Origin: Archilochus colubris
Lineage: Eukaryota > Chordata > Aves > Apodiformes > Trochilidae
Assembly: GCA_023079485.1 (NCBI GenBank)
Contig: CM041097.1
Coordinates: forward strand, 20,815,158 to 20,879,157
Length of the DNA: 64,000 nucleotides
Direction of reading: 5' to 3'
The notes beneath the pieces were generated by a model that was not told where the DNA came from, did not search any database, and saw nothing but the letters and a program-made list of their open reading frames with translations. This document shows, in pieces, positions 46,901 through 53,100 of the stretch (its first letter is position 1; each line of letters opens with the position of its first letter). A program made the position numbers and the translations under genes.

Positions 46901-49646
46901 AGAACCAGATACCAGCAGTTCACAGGGGAAAGCAGGTGCTGATCTTTCCTAGGGAATTGTAAAAAAAAAAAAAAGAATAAAGGTCAAGCGAACAAGTTGA
47001 AAAGGTAGAGTTTTCAAACAAGCACAGGTCTGGGTGCTGGCCCATAGGTGCTGCTTGGACCAGGACCAGCAGAGAGACCCAGCACATGGGTATCTGAGCT
47101 CTGATGGGACAGGAGAAGACACATCCCTTCAGTGCTCTGCGAGGCAGATAGTTTTGTTTCTTTTTTTCCACTTTACACTGTTACCATGGCTGTCACATCC
47201 ATCACCTCCATTTCAGGAAAAGCCTATTTGCCATGCAATCAGCTGTGCTGCATTCAGTCCTCTGAACAGTGCTGGAGAAAATGTTTTGCATCCAACATTA
47301 ACATGAAGTGTCTGTGCACAACATGAGTGCATTCATGTGAGATGAATATTTATGATGGGCTGAATCCAGCTCGGGCTGCAGCCAGCACAGAGCTCCCCAT
47401 GAGCAGCAGCAGGCATCGGGGGTGACCTGAGCAGTCCCCAGCAGCACCCACACAGCAGGCTGAGGGGCCAAGGGGCATCCCGAGATGGGTAGAAAAAGTC
47501 CCTTTTGAAGGAAATGACAGAAAACATTTCATATTTGATTAAAGGTTAATTAATTTTGACAGGTTCCATCTCAGCACAAGAGAAGTCTGCATTGCTCTCC
47601 AGGTGCTGAAGGCAAATTGATCACAAGTGAATGAAAAGTTCCAGAAATGGCACAACTGCAGCAAAACATTTCCTACTGCCCACCTGGGACACTGGGAGCC
47701 ACACCATGGCACCAGGGCTGGTGCAGCTCCCTGAACCCAGGAAGGAGAAGGCACAGTGACCCTAGAAAATCTCTTTGTGCTCACAGGGACAAAACAACCC
47801 CAGAGGAAAACATGAATGAGTGTCACCAGCACCAGCAATTACCATGCAGAAGGGCTGGCACAGCCTGCTGCACATGGCTACACAGGGACAAAGGCAGAGC
47901 TGGAGAAACCATATTTCTTCAGTGTCAAAAGCCTCATCAGAATAACAACATTCATGAGCAAACTGGGGAAGCAGTGCAGATGAATCTAATAAAGGGCAGG
48001 TAACAAAGCAGTCTGGAAGAAAAACACATGAGGGGACAAACACACACACAGAGTGAGCCCTTGTGGGCTCCATCTCTGAACAAGAGCACCTTCCCAAGCC
48101 TGTACTGACCCATTGCTTCTCCAGGAGAGTTATTCCCTACACCTGACCCAGTGCAGCCAGCCCAGCACCACTCCACTGACAAGCAACAGTCAGCTACAAA
48201 AAGGACAGACAGGATTCAAATGGCAATTCATTTTCATCAGACTTTTGCATAAGACAACAGTAAAGCCTTGCTCACTAGAGAGACTGAGTAAACAGATTAA
48301 ATGGGATTTAGTAATATGGAATAAATAGGATTTAGTAATATAGCAGCAGCAATCTCTGCTCTTGCAGCTGAAATAGGAAAAAAAAATAATCTCAAGGGGT
48401 TAGAGAAAGAAGAAGACTGTTAAGAGCCAAGGGCTAGCAAGGCTGACTGCCTCAGCCAGGCAAACTCCTCAGTTTTCTGGGAAAGGAGCTGAACAGAAGC
48501 TGTCATCTTTGGCCACTGAACTGAATGTCACAGACACTGCTGTCAGAAGAAGAGCCAGAGACAAATGCAGTGGCCACGGGAGGCAGAGGTGGGGACCTGG
48601 GGCTGGCATGCTGCAGGCAGTGCTGCTGGCCCTGGGCACAAACCCTGCTGTGCAACAGCACAAGCCTCATACCCACACCACAATCAGTCATCTCCAGACT
48701 GAAATTCTGCCTCAAGTTTGTTTCTTGGGTTCTTTTTTTCTCAGATCTTTATTCTAGCCAAGCTTGAGTGTGTGGTTAAACTGAAAAGAGGCTGCTTTGG
48801 AAACCTGCACATATTCACACATTCAGGGATGTTATAATTTTGATCATCAGTTTGAGTTTCACACAACTCCAGCATCCAGCTCACACTCAAAGCTTTGTTT
48901 CACAATATTTCCTGTATGGATGTGTGTAGCTGCAACTCTGTACGGGTGTGTACACAGAAAACATAGACTTCATTTCAAATACTGCAATAAATTACATTTC
49001 CAGACACTGCTTCCAAGTCTGAGCCTATGAGCAGGTCTGTGTGCTATGTGCAGCACTCTGACATGCAAGGCTGGGACTACATACAGAACAAGGGCTTATA
49101 AAGTGGGCCTATAATTATTTCCACAATCAAATCAGTGCCTGGATTCAAGCCTCTTAAACAAAGAAAAAGAAAAAAAAAAAAGGCCTGACTTTTTCCTAGT
49201 CCCTGATTCATGTTTTTATTGTACTGCTCAAAGTAGTCCATAGTAAATCCAATTTGTGCAGCACAGTAATGCTGTGGTGAAAGTCTTGGAAACAGCCATT
49301 CCAGCTGCCTGTGATCCCTGCACAGGGAGGAGGCAGCCAGGGTCACCACTGATGCTGTTTGCTCCCCGTTCAGCCCGTGCAGCTGCAAACACCTGGTGTT
49401 CCAGGCAGCCTCGGGCCCATCGTTTGCCCATTTTGCCCCTGGGAATTGCTTACTTGAACTGGTGCTCCCTGGAGCTGCGGATCTTGGAGGAGAAGCGCTC
49501 AGCCAGTTTCTCCAGGCTCCGGGAGTATTCCAGCTCAATCTCTGCCTTCCTGCGGAAGAACTCCTGCAGGTCCTGCAGCAGCTGCAGGCGAGACTCCGAC
49601 TGCTGCTCCAGACATTTGAACTGCTCCACCAGCTGAGTTCGGATTT
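7578..49646 (-). CDS. SRGAP3: SRGAP3 (srGAP3/WRP/MEGAP), exons 2-22, 5' partial
   Basis: SLIT-ROBO Rho GTPase-activating protein 3. Known of the family: an F-BAR domain that bends membranes outward, a RhoGAP domain acting mainly on Rac1, and an SH3 domain that binds ROBO receptors and actin regulators such as WAVE1; it acts under the plasma membrane in neuronal protrusions. Seen here: 21 exons with AG/GT borders whose phases agree at every junction, giving about 1,078 residues without a stop. Order: F-BAR and coiled coil (about residues 23-470), Pro-rich linker (480-510), RhoGAP (about 506-695, arginine finger R542 in GIFRVPGS), SH3 (about 744-803), Ser/Pro-rich tail ending SSADKSGTM. The C-terminus, and the whole sequence as I remember human SRGAP3, separate it from SRGAP1 and SRGAP2. 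Exon 1 (about 22 residues) and the promoter lie beyond the right edge. Predicted full length is about 1,100 residues, against 1,099 in human. Confidence 0.97.
7995..9746 (-). other. SRGAP3 intron 21
   Basis: 1,752 bp between exons 21 and 22. No repeat or RNA gene recognised. Confidence 0.9.
9747..10074 (-). CDS. SRGAP3: SRGAP3 exon 21 (tail, residues 853-962)
   Basis: 328 bp, acceptor TTGCAG, donor GTAAGA. It encodes [60 protein letters not shown], then [20 protein letters not shown] and [20 protein letters not shown]. It is Arg/Ser/Pro-rich with several SP and RxxS sites, which suggests phosphorylation and 14-3-3-type regulation (inference). It is GC-rich relative to the flanking introns. 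Confidence 0.97.
10075..10439 (-). other. SRGAP3 intron 20
   Basis: 365 bp, GTAGGG...TTGCAG borders in gene order are those of exons 20 and 21. Nothing else seen. Confidence 0.9.
10440..10589 (-). CDS. SRGAP3: SRGAP3 exon 20 (tail, residues 803-853)
   Basis: 150 bp, acceptor CCCCAG, donor GTAGGG. It encodes [40 protein letters not shown] and DYGFGGVLG: an acidic, Ser-rich, probably disordered stretch after the SH3 domain. Confidence 0.96.
10590..11063 (-). other. SRGAP3 intron 19
   Basis: 474 bp, between the SH3 exon and exon 20. Nothing else seen. Confidence 0.9.
11064..11244 (-). CDS. SRGAP3: SRGAP3 exon 19 (SH3 domain, residues 743-803)
   Basis: 181 bp, acceptor TTGCAG, donor GTGAGT. 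It encodes almost the entire SH3 domain: [59 protein letters not shown]. The AKFDY (ALYDY-type) motif, the WW pair and the GLIPHQY ligand-groove motif are present. In srGAPs this domain binds the ROBO cytoplasmic tail and proline-rich actin regulators. Confidence 0.98.
11245..12759 (-). other. SRGAP3 intron 18
   Basis: 1,515 bp. It contains the CR1 tip at 11911-11971; otherwise nothing recognised. Confidence 0.9.
11911..11971 (-). mobile_element. CR1 LINE 3' terminus
   Basis: Plus strand begins GGAATCATAGAATCATAGAA and continues with CTGGAAGGGACCTCTGAAGG and TCATCTA, the reverse complement of the CR1 3' end with its ATTCTATG tandem tail. The element is therefore in minus orientation. Similarity fades after about 11971. 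Confidence 0.85.
12760..12839 (-). CDS. SRGAP3: SRGAP3 exon 18 (acidic linker, residues 716-743)
   Basis: 80 bp, acceptor TTTCAG, donor GTGAGC. It encodes [20 protein letters not shown] then PHTSDD, a short acidic Ser/Thr-rich linker between RhoGAP and SH3. It differs from human at a few positions (GTIDEAEH against GAIDEVDH, as remembered), so it is one of the less constrained segments. Confidence 0.95.
12840..13421 (-). other. SRGAP3 intron 17
   Basis: 582 bp. No repeat or RNA gene recognised. Confidence 0.9.
13422..13649 (-). CDS. SRGAP3: SRGAP3 exon 17 (RhoGAP end, residues 640-716)
   Basis: 228 bp, acceptor TTGCAG, donor GTAAGG. It encodes [40 protein letters not shown] and [30 protein letters not shown] is the conserved RhoGAP motif carrying the Asn that contacts the GTPase. 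The final part, [15 protein letters not shown], leads into the linker before SH3. Confidence 0.97.
13912..14017 (-). CDS. SRGAP3: SRGAP3 exon 16 (RhoGAP, residues 605-640)
   Basis: 106 bp, acceptor TTCCAG, donor GTGAGT. It encodes [20 protein letters not shown] then [14 protein letters not shown]. Human has KLENPAER, LVTLPRVV where this has [16 protein letters not shown]: conservative changes. It forms the helix that packs behind the catalytic face. Confidence 0.96.
14018..16496 (-). other. SRGAP3 intron 15
   Basis: 2,479 bp. A purine-rich tract lies at about 15525-15555 (GGAAAGAAAGAAAAGGAAAA). Nothing else recognised. Confidence 0.9.
16497..16631 (-). CDS. SRGAP3: SRGAP3 exon 15 (RhoGAP, residues 560-605)
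   Basis: 135 bp, acceptor GGGCAG, donor GTAAGT. It encodes [20 protein letters not shown] then [20 protein letters not shown]. The [16 protein letters not shown] block is a hallmark of RhoGAP domains; its Lys and Arg contact the GTPase in known structures. Confidence 0.97.
16632..16968 (-). other. SRGAP3 intron 14
   Basis: 337 bp between two RhoGAP exons. Nothing else seen. Confidence 0.9.
16969..17046 (-). CDS. SRGAP3: SRGAP3 exon 14 (RhoGAP arginine finger, residues 534-560)
   Basis: 78 bp, acceptor TTCCAG, donor GTGGGT. It encodes [20 protein letters not shown] then [13 protein letters not shown] is the RhoGAP catalytic loop. The arginine finger is R542 by the numbering used here (codon at 17021-17023) and is intact, so GAP activity is expected to be retained. 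Confidence 0.97.
17047..17461 (-). other. SRGAP3 intron 13
   Basis: 415 bp, just upstream of the arginine-finger exon. Nothing else seen. Confidence 0.9.
17462..17522 (-). CDS. SRGAP3: SRGAP3 exon 13 (RhoGAP start, residues 514-534)
   Basis: 61 bp, starts in phase 0 and ends after one base of Gly. The acceptor is AAG rather than CAG or TAG, but a strong T-rich tract precedes it. The donor is GTAAGT. It encodes [20 protein letters not shown], the opening helix of the RhoGAP fold (PxxV..C...I...G). Confidence 0.95.
18060..18410. other. CpG-retaining patch, possible LTR-derived insertion
   Basis: About eleven CpGs in 350 bp, including TCGTTCGCGC, in an intron that is otherwise CpG-poor. The plus strand has AATAAA at 18243-18248 followed by a pyrimidine-rich stretch, and a consensus splice donor GAGGTAAGC near 18350. 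This arrangement recalls an LTR R/U5 with leader, but no TG...CA ends or target duplication could be confirmed, and no viral coding sequence was seen. Confidence 0.3.
18124..18159. repeat. 18-bp tandem duplication
   Basis: Two copies of AGGGTGTTNATTTTCCNT, differing at two positions, inside the CpG-retaining patch. Confidence 0.8.
19894..19996 (-). CDS. SRGAP3: SRGAP3 exon 12 (Pro-rich linker, residues 480-513)
   Basis: 103 bp, acceptor TCCCAG, donor GTACTT. It encodes [20 protein letters not shown] then [14 protein letters not shown]: a PPxLPPKP-type proline motif, a basic patch, and the first residues of the RhoGAP domain. PPKP followed by basic residues resembles an SH3 ligand and could pair with an SH3 domain in cis or trans (inference). 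Confidence 0.96.
19997..23034 (-). other. SRGAP3 intron 11
   Basis: 3,038 bp. No repeat or RNA gene recognised. A plus-strand open frame of 225 codons (21791-22468) has low-complexity, motif-free translation and is treated as chance. Confidence 0.9.
23035..23062 (-). CDS. SRGAP3: SRGAP3 exon 11, 28-bp microexon (residues 470-479)
   Basis: Only 28 bp, flanked by TTCTTCCCAG and GTGAGC. It completes the Gly codon of exon 10 and reads GERAECGTT plus two bases of Arg, which join exon 12 to give ...RPPCLPPKP, as in mammalian SRGAP3. It was located because exons 10 and 12 do not join in frame without it. Its length is not a multiple of three, so skipping it shifts the frame and stops after about 11 codons. 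Confidence 0.95.
23063..24555 (-). other. SRGAP3 intron 10
   Basis: 1,493 bp upstream of the microexon. Minus strand carries an AATAAATAA near 23738, a possible intronic poly(A) signal. Reading through the exon 10 donor gives about 40 further codons before a stop. Confidence 0.85.
24556..24640 (-). CDS. SRGAP3: SRGAP3 exon 10 (residues 442-470)
   Basis: 85 bp, starts in phase 0 and ends after one base of a Gly codon. Acceptor TTCCAG, donor GTGAGT. It encodes [18 protein letters not shown] then [10 protein letters not shown]. It is the last exon of the F-BAR/coiled-coil half and the first here with a non-symmetric phase. Confidence 0.96.
24641..25845 (-). other. SRGAP3 intron 9
   Basis: 1,205 bp. 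An A/C-rich low-complexity stretch lies at about 25146-25196. Nothing else recognised. Confidence 0.9.
25846..26043 (-). CDS. SRGAP3: SRGAP3 exon 9 (coiled coil, residues 376-441)
   Basis: 198 bp, symmetric phase 0, acceptor GATAG, donor GTGAGT. It encodes [20 protein letters not shown], the Ser-rich [19 protein letters not shown], and [13 protein letters not shown]. The Ser/Thr cluster is a plausible phosphorylation region (inference). Confidence 0.97.
26226..26327 (-). CDS. SRGAP3: SRGAP3 exon 8 (coiled coil, residues 342-375)
   Basis: 102 bp, symmetric phase 0, acceptor CCCCAG, donor GTGAGG. It encodes [20 protein letters not shown] then [14 protein letters not shown], with a heptad-like pattern that begins the coiled-coil extension after the F-BAR core. 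Confidence 0.97.
26328..26845 (-). other. SRGAP3 intron 7
   Basis: 518 bp. Nothing else seen. Confidence 0.9.
26846..27067 (-). CDS. SRGAP3: SRGAP3 exon 7 (F-BAR end, residues 268-341)
   Basis: 222 bp, symmetric phase 0, acceptor CCTCAG, donor GTAGGG. It encodes [40 protein letters not shown] and [20 protein letters not shown], the srGAP-specific C-terminal part of the extended F-BAR that wraps the dimer. A longer open frame through this exon into both introns is read-through, not extra coding sequence. Confidence 0.97.
29189..29239. repeat. purine (GAAA-type) low-complexity tract
   Basis: About 50 bases, A and G only, with GAAA/GAAAAA units, on the plus strand in intron 6. Confidence 0.85.
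29340..29515 (+). mobile_element. MIR-like (CORE-SINE) remnant
   Basis: Shows the MIR order: AGCTC...TATTAATTCATTAAG, AACACCCCTGCAAGGGGTGG, ATATTACAG, CTTGAGAAAC, then CAGAGGTTAAACAAGC and TGGTCAAAGC. These correspond to the conserved MIR core and following region, heavily diverged. Confidence 0.45.
31798..31886 (+). mobile_element. MIR-like SINE remnant
   Basis: TTATCTCCACTTCACATACA, then AGATTAACGTGGTCACATAG, then GAACCCAGGCCT match the MIR pattern (TTATCCCCATTTTACAGA, then GGTTAAG...GGTCACACAG, then CGAACCCAGG) with a small deletion. Plus orientation. Confidence 0.5.
33182..33211. repeat. short imperfect CCTATCAT repeat
   Basis: About 3.5 copies of an 8-9 bp unit. Confidence 0.7.
34005..34183 (+). 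mobile_element. CR1 LINE 3' end fragment
   Basis: GCCCAGAGAAGCTGTGGATG, GGACAGGTTGGATGGGGCTT, GGAGCAACC, then CTTTAAAGGTCCCTTTGAAC, CCAAACCATTCTGTGACTCT: the avian CR1 3' end ending in the ATTCTRTGA-type tail. Plus orientation, 261 bp upstream of exon 6's donor side in window coordinates. Confidence 0.9.
34445..34573 (-). CDS. SRGAP3: SRGAP3 exon 6 (F-BAR, residues 225-267)
   Basis: 129 bp, symmetric phase 0, acceptor TTTCAG, donor GTAAGT. It encodes [20 protein letters not shown] then [34 protein letters not shown] is a conserved F-BAR core helix motif. Confidence 0.97.
34574..35533 (-). other. SRGAP3 intron 5
   Basis: 960 bp. Nothing else recognised. Confidence 0.9.
35534..35719 (-). CDS. 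SRGAP3: SRGAP3 exon 5 (F-BAR, residues 163-224)
   Basis: 186 bp, symmetric phase 0, acceptor CTCAG, donor GTGGGT. It encodes [20 protein letters not shown]...KQEEKQFNK, then [20 protein letters not shown]. The end is very basic (Arg/Lys-rich), as expected for the membrane- and dimer-contacting loop and helix of the srGAP F-BAR. Confidence 0.97.
35720..40504 (-). other. SRGAP3 intron 4
   Basis: 4,785 bp. It contains an AT-rich conserved-looking block (about 37790-38110) with a palindromic SOX-like site, and an A-rich tract at about 39745-39790. No exon or RNA gene recognised. Confidence 0.9.
37889..37910. promoter_or_regulatory. inverted SOX-like site pair
   Basis: GGCCATTG and CAATGGCC are perfect inverted 8-mers separated by 6 bases. 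They contain CCATTG and ACAATGG, the SOX HMG-box core in both orientations. Confidence 0.35.
40505..40567 (-). CDS. SRGAP3: SRGAP3 exon 4 (F-BAR, residues 142-162)
   Basis: 63 bp, phase 0 at both ends, acceptor TTCCAG, donor GTGAGT. It encodes [21 protein letters not shown], part of a long F-BAR helix. It is short and symmetric, so skipping would remove 21 residues without shifting the frame. Confidence 0.96.
41937..41963. promoter_or_regulatory. palindrome with PBX/MEIS-like motif
   Basis: TCAATCTATCA and TGATAGATTGA form a perfect 11-bp inverted repeat around GGATT. The left arm overlaps CCTGTCAATC, whose reverse complement holds GATTGACAG, nine of ten bases of the PBX/PREP composite TGATTGACAG. 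Confidence 0.35.
43024..43062. repeat. 16-bp tandem repeat, 2.4 copies
   Basis: GGAAACCTCCTCTGTT twice, then GGAAACC, all exact. Confidence 0.95.
45640..46620 (-). mobile_element. ancient CR1 LINE, reverse-transcriptase region
   Basis: Minus strand carries, in order, CAGCATGGCTCTCTG (the CR1 QHGF region, about 46045-46060), a stretch matching the KGSxxLTNL...DFxKAFD segment, and further on TCTGCCGATAATACAG (about 45762-45778), a decayed FADDT catalytic box read as SADNT. The intact frame is lost. Divergence and the lack of a 3' tail indicate an old, truncated insertion; its limits are approximate. Confidence 0.7.
46786..46948 (-). CDS. SRGAP3: SRGAP3 exon 3 (F-BAR, residues 87-141)
   Basis: 163 bp, acceptor CTAG, donor GTAACC, ending in phase 0. 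It encodes [18 protein letters not shown] then [15 protein letters not shown]...[12 protein letters not shown], the segment where srGAP F-BAR helices 1 and 2 meet. Human SRGAP3, as remembered, has QY and LHQ where this has QH and LTQ. The substitutions are conservative in position and do not break the frame. Confidence 0.96.
46949..49453 (-). other. SRGAP3 intron 2
   Basis: 2,505 bp. Short A-rich runs lie near 46962-46980 and 49165-49183. No exon or RNA gene recognised. Confidence 0.9.
49454..49646 (-). CDS. SRGAP3: SRGAP3 exon 2 (F-BAR start, residues 23-87)
   Basis: 193 bp. The acceptor is a CAG after a pyrimidine-rich tract and the donor is GTAAGC. The exon starts in phase 1 (it completes a Glu codon begun in exon 1) and ends after two bases of a Lys codon. 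It reads [18 protein letters not shown]...[23 protein letters not shown]...REHQFK, the first long amphipathic helix of the F-BAR domain. The strong match to the N-terminal F-BAR of srGAPs fixes the gene and its direction. Confidence 0.97.
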
Positions 49647-50126
49647 CTGGATGCACACAAGGGAGGAGAGGGAGAAAACACAAGGTCAGCAGCGAGCCCT
49701 GGCCAGCAGGGTTGTCTGTCCTTGTCTCAGAGCAAAGCACACGGGCACTGCCAGAGCAGGCTCCCTCGCAAGCCTCGGGTTTAACCCAGGGGTTGCTAAA
49801 GCCAACAAAATCCTATTCCAGGAGGGAGGTGCAAAATTTCATTGACCAGTTTCATATTAAAACCTTGCTCTCTGTCAAAATAAACAGCTGTGGCTGTACA
49901 CAGAGAGCAGCCCTCAGAACTCTCAATTGCCTTTTCAAAACTATAAAAAGAGTATTTCCCCAGCACCACCTGAATTCTGAGTTCTTTGCATATAAATTGA
50001 CACGTTATTTCTCCATACATGATCGTTTGAACACCTACAGAGGAGGTGACAGTGACCTGCAGGAAGCTGGCACAGCACATAGCCTCCCTCACACCCACAT
50101 CCCCCAGCACTGCTGGGTTAACTGGC

Positions 50127-50154
50127 AAACCAGACCTGGCAAACCAGACCTGGC
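50127..50154. repeat. 14-bp tandem duplication
   Basis: Two exact copies of AAACCAGACCTGGC. Confidence 0.9.
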
Positions 50155-53100
50155 TCTGGCTCAACAACTTAAAAAGTCCCTCAGGTCCTCCAGCCTCCAG
50201 CTCTCAAAACACCGTAGGTTCCAGAAGGTCAGACCCAGTCATTCTCCATACTCAATGCTGGATTGATAAACTATAAAGTGATGCTCATGCAAAGCACTGA
50301 CTGAACTCAGAAAGATTCATGGACAATTTCAAGATCTTCAAATCTGAGAGGATCCCACATGGAGAAGGTTAAAATTGACATTATAAGAATCTGATATTTT
50401 TCAACATTTCTTCATAAAGCAATTATTGCGCAAGCCCGAGCCACTCACAGCCTGACAGGTGAACTTGGAGAGCTGCAGAACAAGGACACCTGCAGCAATC
50501 TCATTAGTGGGTAATTTAACCATGGCAGTAATGGGGCTGGAGGCTGCAGGCTGTGTGAAGGTCACCTAAAAGACAAAAGCTCCTTGGAAATAACAAATGC
50601 TGAAAACTGTAAAGCTAATCCGTTGCCTTATGTGGGGTGTTCCCACAGGCACTGCTTTTACAGCACTTTGTGTTCTTGCTGTTAATGAGCAGGTAGCACA
50701 ACTGTTGATAAAGATGCACCTGAGGTTCATATGCAGTCCTGGAGAGGGACTCATCCCACAGCACTTGGCCACCAGCAGAGCCATTTTCCATTCCTGAAGT
50801 CTGCCTGGACACCTGTGTAACCCCCCCTGCAGTACCCACAGCACTCAAACTCCTTGCTGACCTACATCCATCCCATCTGCAGGCACAAGGACACTGCACA
50901 TGGGGGCCAGAAGAACCCAGGCCCCGGGTAGAGAACATGCAGCAAGGGTGCTGAGCAGGGATGCAGAGCAGGGATGCTGCCTCCACACAGCACTGCTACA
51001 TGGCCCTGGCTCCCCTGATGCACACAAACATCAGCCCTCACTCATCGATGAGCTGCTGCATACCCAGAGATGACAGACAATCCAGGTACATATACAATGC
51101 CAGAAATACCATTTGAAAAAAATAAAATATGACTGCTAAAAAAGCAGAGAAGAAATTAAATTCTCATTGCAACTGAGCTCTCAAAGTTACCAGTGTTAGA
51201 GCTTGGAGGGTGGCAAAGAGCAACCACCTCCTGCAAACCCACTGCTCCATCTCTACAGCATACAAAGGTACCAGTTTCATAACAAAACATTTTTGAAGAC
51301 ACAACATTCCCCTGCTGAGAAGAGCTTCCTTCCTATGCAAGGTCAGTGGAAATTTCATTACATCCCATATGGATTTTACATTCCCACTCCTGCTGGTGCC
51401 AACACAGGGCTGGCGTTACAGCTCTCTGCTTTCCTGAGCAGAGATACTTGGAAAAAACAAAGCAAGAACAGATAAAAGCCACATTTTCATTTCTAGTTCT
51501 CTTTTGATAGGGGATTACAAGCCAAGGTGGTCTCCAGAACACATCTTAACAACTGTGACAATGCAAAGAAAGGCCACAAGACACCACCCTGAAGCCTCCC
51601 AGCTAGGAGCAGCCACACAAACAAATGGAGATGGCCAACGACCCCAGGAGCTGTTGCTGCATGTTAAATGGAAAAGGTTTGCAGCAGAAAACAAAACGAA
51701 GCACTGCTGGTGTCATTAATGCAAAGGCAGAAGCAATAACAGAGAAAATGACACTGGTCATCTCCAGAGGTCTCTGTGAGCCAGCCACAGGGCCCCACAT
51801 TGTCACTCCCCTGCTTCCAGAGTCACTGTGGGATTGCTCTGGACAGGCTCCCTCCTTTCAGTCACAGCGAGCTTGCTCTTGAGCAGCCTTTTCAGATAAC
51901 CATGACAAAACACCAGCAGGCAGAGAAGCCTTTTCCTGCCCTTCACAGCTGCTGCCCAGGGAGCGGGCAGGAGCCCAGGAGAACATCCATCTCCTGCAGT
52001 GCAGGGGAGCTCACACAGCACAGCATCTCCAAAGGGACCAGGGCAAGAGAGGTTTGCTCTGATCACTAGAGAGAAGCTGAAGATGACAACTCAGGCCCAA
52101 GTTTGGACTGCAAATGTTTGCATTTTCACTCCTCTTCCCCAAAGCTCTGGCATGAGCTGTTGCAATCTAAGGAAAAGCCCTCTGGTCAGCCTGATCTCTG
52201 CAGCTTCACACCCGTGCACAAGAGTTACTGAGAAGCTGCAGCAACAGAACTGCTTCTCCTCACAGCTGAAGACACCTGTACAGGGGACAGTGTTGTACAG
52301 GGGCAGGCTGGTAACTCCTGGAGCTCACATAACATTGGCAGGTCCTCAGTTACACTGAATAAAACTGATCTGGCAAACTAAAAGGAACTGGGATGCCTCT
52401 GAGAGCACCATTAACAAGTTATTCTGTGAAAGCTGAAGGTTTCTCAAAGAAATGACCCAAACGGGTCACCTTTCTTTGGTTCAATCAGTACACATTTTTT
52501 CAATATTCCATGTACAGAGCTTTCCTTGCTGCACTAAAAATAACCTCCTTGCTATGAAGAGCAACCCTTAAGAGGAATACTCAGCACCTCTGGCTCTGCC
52601 CAGCACCATCAGGATGGGAACACAAAGGCCACAGGTCTGCACCAGAACAGCCACCTCACAATTTGTGCTTCTGAGCTTCCAATTTGCAGGAACTTTTAGC
52701 AGAAATCAATAAACAAAACCCTACCAAATTGCCTTAGGAAGAGGTGAAAACATCTCCCAAAAAGTAGAAAGCAAAACACTAAACAAAATTGTGTAGCTGG
52801 TCACCTTTTCATGGCAGCTTGTCTAAAACACTGACATGATTTCATTCACAATGTATGAAATTACAGTGTCAAAGGAGAAGAACAGGGTGAACCCTTCTGC
52901 AAACAAGGGTGCTAAGAAGTTCCTCAAGTCCCCTTGAGCTCAGCTGCACAGCTGGATTTCAGATTTGCTGCTTTTTCCTTTCCAGCTTGTTTGGTTCTGT
53001 TCATAAGAAGGGAGTGACAAGTATGAGCAGTCCTGTTATTTAATATGGAGAATCAGAGGTAGAAACTTCAAAAAACAAAATTTCCTGAGCTCCTCTGAAG